Part shown: one piece after another, positions 60,783 through 64,000 of the stretch
Layout: each line of letters opens with the position of its first letter
How positions within the stretch are numbered: position 1 is the stretch's first letter
Origin: Vibrio sp. S9_S30
Lineage (GTDB): Bacteria; Pseudomonadota; Gammaproteobacteria; Enterobacterales; Vibrionaceae
DNA: 64,000 nt
Direction of reading: 5' to 3'
NCBI RefSeq assembly: GCF_014694455.1
Contig: NZ_JAAUWT010000003.1
Location: forward strand, 186,001-250,000
Translations under genes and position numbers: made by a program
The notes under the pieces: model-generated
Database searches by the model: none
What the model saw: the letters and a program-made list of their open reading frames with translations, nothing else
Told to the model about the DNA's origin: nothing

Positions 60783-61736
60783 ATGAATATAAGTGCCTTT
60801 TCACATTCGAAATACCGTAATAATCAACACTCGGGTGATGACGCCATGCTCATCATTCCTGGCAAGATCATTGCGATATTGGATGGCGCAACCGACCCAT
60901 ATACGGCGCAGGAGAGTTCGGGTCGATACGCATCCCATTCCATTGGGGAGATTTGCGCCCGTCTTTTCAGTGACAAGCGAATGATGGAATCGTCCTCTGA
61001 ATCCATTTTACGGGCTATCTCCAGCCACTTTGCTCAACAGTTGAAAAGGAAAAGCTTTGTTTATGGCCCCTCCACAACCTTGTCGCTGGCTTTCTTCATG
61101 GATCAACAGGTTCGAGTGATTAACATTGGGGATTCGGGGATTCGAGTCAACGGTACCGATGTGTATTGCTATCACAAGCCTGTCGATGCCATCACAACAA
61201 CAGCAAGAGTTGCGATATACCAATGCCTAAAGAAAACGATCTCAGAGCACGATTCTTTGGAACAAATAACACGGGAAATCTCTTTTCATGGATTGGAACG
61301 TGGGTTGAAGTGCCAGTTTATAAACAAGCATGATGTCGAGAACATACTTGCAGATGTGCTGAACCAACACGGTCAACCTGCAATACACCAAGATATCGAA
61401 CAGTTTATTCTTAAGGGGATTATCAGCCAGAAAGTTTACGCCAACCGAGAGGGTCACCCGCTTGGATTTAGTACGCTAAATGGCAATGTCCCTCTGATGG
61501 ATGACGTCATTGAGGCCACTTTGAATCTGGAAGAGGTTAAAACGTTGGAATTTTTCACCGACGGGTACTTAACCTTACCGAATGGTACAAAAGCCCAGGA
61601 TTGGGAAAAAGAGCATGCTCGTGTAGAAAAGATTGATTTGGCTAAAGTGTCTAGCTTCAAGAATATCAAAGGTTCCACATCAACAGAATTCTTTGACGAT
61701 CGTTCTGTTATTTCTGTCGAAATGCCAATGCACTAA
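60783..61736 (+). CDS. PP2C-like serine/threonine phosphatase in an ABC-transporter operon
   Basis: 317 residues, no signal peptide. The metal-site motifs of PPM phosphatases are visible: HSGDDAMLIIPGKIIAILDG (first Asp pair), VINIGDSGIRVNG, FFTDGYLTLPNG and FFDDRSVISVEM. A 90-residue helical insert (about 145-235) separates the halves. It lies 24 bases after the permease, so it is in the same operon. PP2C enzymes usually act on phosphoproteins. Here it could regulate the importer or dephosphorylate an imported ester; neither can be told from sequence. Confidence 0.8.
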   Translation: MNISAFSHSKYRNNQHSGDDAMLIIPGKIIAILDGATDPYTAQESSGRYASHSIGEICARLFSDKRMMESSSESILRAISSHFAQQLKRKSFVYGPSTTLSLAFFMDQQVRVINIGDSGIRVNGTDVYCYHKPVDAITTTARVAIYQCLKKTISEHDSLEQITREISFHGLERGLKCQFINKHDVENILADVLNQHGQPAIHQDIEQFILKGIISQKVYANREGHPLGFSTLNGNVPLMDDVIEATLNLEEVKTLEFFTDGYLTLPNGTKAQDWEKEHARVEKIDLAKVSSFKNIKGSTSTEFFDDRSVISVEMPMH

Positions 61737-62074
61737 ACCCCATCGCCTTGTGCCAAGCTTTGGTCGCTATCTCCCCCTCCCCCTATTTTTATAGCGACCC
61801 TTTTTATGAGCGCTACTTGATGGCTCTTTACTTAATGAATTCTTACTTAACCTCCGCTTTAAATAAAAGCACATCACCCATTGAATGCACGACAAACGGT
61901 GTAATACGTCCTTTTTAGAACGCGGGGCTGCTGGCTAAACCTTTGCCAATAATCTATGCCTAAACATAAATACCGATAAGAATAAACCGAAACATAGATA
62001 GGCGTATCCAGAGACCGAAAAAGCAAAAAGCCCAGCGTCAATCGCTGGGCTTTCTTCTTCATTCATACACTCTG
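61737..62074. other. Gene-free stretch between convergent genes
   Basis: Contains the helicase terminator (62021-62053). No gene is supported. Confidence 0.55.
62021..62053. terminator. Terminator of the DEAD-box helicase gene
   Basis: AAAGCCCAGCG and CGCTGGGCTTT form an 11-base perfect stem with a 5-base loop. T-runs lie on both sides, so it could act in both directions. Confidence 0.92.
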
Positions 62075-63421
62075 TTAATCGTCGCTAGGCGGCACTGGCT
62101 TTTTCTTCTTAGGCATAAACACCTGATCACCCACCGCCACGTTCGTGAGGAAGGTTTTATCACGCTGAGCTGGCTTCTTAGCGCCATTCTTCGATTGAGG
62201 CTTGCGTTGCTTCTTGGCGTCGCCCGCCTTTTTGCGAAAGTCTGGCTTACGCGGCTTAATGCCTTTGAATTTGCCTTCCAATCCTTCCAGCACAGAAAAA
62301 GAAAGATCTTGTTGTAAGAAGTTCTCTACGCGCTTAAAGCTATCCCAATCTTTAGGACCAACAAGCGATACGGCATTTCCTTTGTTCCCCGCACGACCAG
62401 TACGACCCACGCGGTGCACGTATTCTTCTGTATGCTTGGGCATATCAAAGTTAATGACGTGAGTGACACTCGCAATATCGAGCCCACGAGAGGCGACATC
62501 CGTCGTCACCAATATTTTAAATACATGGCGCTCAAACTGGCTCATGATGGTGTTGCGTTGGGTCTGGTTTAAGTTGCCGCTCAACGCAACGGCTTTCAAC
62601 TGTTTCTCATTCAACTCATTCGTCAATCGCTCGGTATCAGAACGCGTTGCCGTAAAGATGATAACCTGACGGTATTCAGACTCTTCCAAGATGCGATTCA
62701 TGATCGCCTCTTTATGATCAAGATGATCACAAAGGTAGAACGTTTGAGTGATGTCTTTGTGCTCTTCGTTCGCACTGCCAACCGAAATGCGTTTTGGTGC
62801 ATTCAACATTTCAGACGCAATGTCGTTCACTTCCGCATGATCCAACGTTGCTGAAAACATGAGCGTCTGACGACGACGATGTTTTGCGGCATTGTGAATT
62901 CGGCGAAGCTCTGGGGCAAAGCCCAAATCCAGCATTCTGTCTGCTTCATCGAGTATCAGCGTATCCACACCATCAAGAAACAGAGAGCGGTGCTCTAAGT
63001 GGTCGGCCAAGCGTCCTGGTGTGGCGACAATAAATTTAGGGTATTTACGAAGTGCTTTAACCTGATCGTTAAAGTTTTCACCGCCCAAAATAAGGGTCGC
63101 GTCGTAAGACAAACCGCCTAACATGGCACGAAGTTCACCGTAAACCTGTTTGGCAAGTTCACGGGTTGGCGCCAAAATCACCCCTCTTGGATCTTTCGCA
63201 GAGAAAGCTTTGGTTTTAAGCGCTTTATGAAGCAATGGTAATACGAATGCCAGCGTCTTACCCGATCCGGTTTTAGACGATGCCAACAGGTCTTTACCTG
63301 CGATTGCAACGGGAATGGATTGACGTTGAATATCCGTTGCTTGCTTGAAGTCGTAATGCTTCAGGTTTTTCAATAAGCGATTATCTAGCCCTAAGTCTTT
63401 AAATTGCAAAGGATTCTCCAA
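62075..63421 (-). CDS. DEAD-box ATP-dependent RNA helicase
   Basis: 448 residues. Motifs in order: Q motif (QATDIQRQSIP), SSKTGSGKT (I), APTRELAKQ (Ia), ATPGRLADH, LDEADRMLD (II), MFSATLDHAEV (III), TTDVASRGLDI (V), HRVGRTGRAG (VI). The C-terminal 70 residues are lysine/arginine-rich (KPRKPDFRKKAG-like), typical of RNA-binding tails. It unwinds RNA in ribosome assembly or mRNA turnover; which of the RhlE/SrmB-like classes it belongs to cannot be settled by eye. Confidence 0.93.
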   Translation of the reverse strand: MENPLQFKDLGLDNRLLKNLKHYDFKQATDIQRQSIPVAIAGKDLLASSKTGSGKTLAFVLPLLHKALKTKAFSAKDPRGVILAPTRELAKQVYGELRAMLGGLSYDATLILGGENFNDQVKALRKYPKFIVATPGRLADHLEHRSLFLDGVDTLILDEADRMLDLGFAPELRRIHNAAKHRRRQTLMFSATLDHAEVNDIASEMLNAPKRISVGSANEEHKDITQTFYLCDHLDHKEAIMNRILEESEYRQVIIFTATRSDTERLTNELNEKQLKAVALSGNLNQTQRNTIMSQFERHVFKILVTTDVASRGLDIASVTHVINFDMPKHTEEYVHRVGRTGRAGNKGNAVSLVGPKDWDSFKRVENFLQQDLSFSVLEGLEGKFKGIKPRKPDFRKKAGDAKKQRKPQSKNGAKKPAQRDKTFLTNVAVGDQVFMPKKKKPVPPSDD

Positions 63422-63802
63422 TAAGGTGGTACAAGGTATTTGATCAGCGCCGTATGATAACTCTTTTTAAGGACCAGATCACAAAAAATAGTCGCTAGAC
63501 TGACTCTTCCGCTCAGCTTCTCGATAAATCATTATGTCACGCTATCTACAACTTTGTCATTTTCATGTTAGATTTTAGAACGATGCCGTCAGATAGCGGA
63601 TTTTTGTGCCATATTAGAGACTCGTAACGACATGTGAGATATACGGATTTACGTTTTGTCACATGCAGCACTATGATTGAGTAGCAACCTTTCATACCTA
63701 AACAATTAGAGCCTTTTTTAGAGTCATTTATAAAAGTGCTTTATGTGCAGGAATTTAGGGAATAAAACAAGCTACAAAAAAAATGTCCAACAAGGAGTTC
63801 TT
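63422..63802. other. Divergent promoter region of the helicase and lpp
   Basis: About 380 bases with no gene. It must hold the promoters for both; several T/A-rich candidates are seen but I could not single out one pair of -35/-10 boxes with confidence. The lpp ribosome site AAGGAG is clear at 63792-63797. Confidence 0.55.
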
Positions 63803-64000
63803 ATGAACAACAAATTACTTTTAGCAGCGGGTATTTCTTCAGTATTGTTTTTGGCAGGTTGTTCTGGCACGCCAGACACGACTTCTAACAAACTGGATGA
63901 GTTGACTAATCAAGTTCAGCAGCTCAGTCAGCAAGTTTCCTCGCTTCAATCTTCCCAAGAAAGAGCGAGCATGAAAGCAGAAGAAGCCGCTTCGGCAGCG
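63803..64000 (+). CDS. lpp: Major outer-membrane lipoprotein Lpp, N-terminal part (cut by window edge)
   Basis: 66 residues are present before the window ends. The signal MNNKLLLAAGISSVLFLAGC has a lipobox (LAGC, Cys20) for lipidation, and the mature part is a heptad coiled coil (NQVQQLSQQVSSLQSSQERA). In known Lpp the C-terminal lysine, outside the window, is linked to peptidoglycan, tying the outer membrane to the wall. AAGGAG precedes the ATG. Confidence 0.9.
   Translation, partial: MNNKLLLAAGISSVLFLAGCSGTPDTTSNKLDELTNQVQQLSQQVSSLQSSQERASMKAEEAASAA

Overview
The window looks like a chromosomal segment of a marine gammaproteobacterium, most likely a Vibrio or close relative. The evidence is the Lpp-type lipoprotein at the right edge, a KdgR very close to the enterobacterial protein, a linked GlpK/GlpD pair with GlpR-like operators, and a moderate base composition with AT-rich intergenic regions. 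The genus call is inference; no rRNA or tRNA gene is present.

Layout. (1) 1-562: the start of a mannonate dehydratase (uxuA) leaving the window on the left. (2) 1034-18320, all minus strand: a polymorphic-toxin island. It has one giant secreted SpvB/TcdB/RHS protein (about 4,030 aa) with a variable C-terminal tip, an adjacent presumed immunity gene, a displaced 'orphan' RHS tip carrying a GIY-YIG-like nuclease signature with its own presumed immunity gene, and four more small genes that look like stranded immunity or hypothetical genes. (3) 18802-26590, minus strand: a compact operon of an AmiC-like amide sensor, an AmiR-like ANTAR antiterminator, a peptide-type ABC transporter and an acetamidase/formamidase, preceded by a leader with an intrinsic terminator. 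(4) 27292-33941: miscellaneous genes (Spo0M-like, small secreted protein, acyltransferase, Gfo/Idh/MocA oxidoreductase, entericidin-like peptide, ArgO-like exporter, isochorismatase-like hydrolase, quinone reductase). (5) 34510-41737: a LysR regulator, a stretch with two simple tandem repeats, KdgR, and a peptide/oligosaccharide-type ABC transporter without a binding-protein gene but with a KdgR-like box upstream. (6) 42127-43341: a retropepsin-like lipoprotein with a PDZ domain. (7) 43439-55160: a glycerol regulon: glpK, glpD, a sigma-54 activator, and a glpSTPQ-DUF2160-glpV ABC importer with a -24/-12 promoter. (8) 55554-61736: a ROK regulator divergent from a class II binding-protein ABC system whose last gene encodes a PP2C-like phosphatase. 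(9) 62075-64000: a DEAD-box helicase and the start of lpp.

How the parts work together. KdgR, the transporter beside it and UxuA at the left edge all fit sugar-acid catabolism through 2-keto-3-deoxygluconate. The ami-like operon would sense, import and hydrolyse short amides. The glp block would import glycerol by ABC transport and convert it to dihydroxyacetone phosphate. The toxin island has the form expected when a new toxin tip has replaced an older one, leaving the old tip and immunity gene downstream. All functional assignments come from reading motifs by eye; no database search was run.
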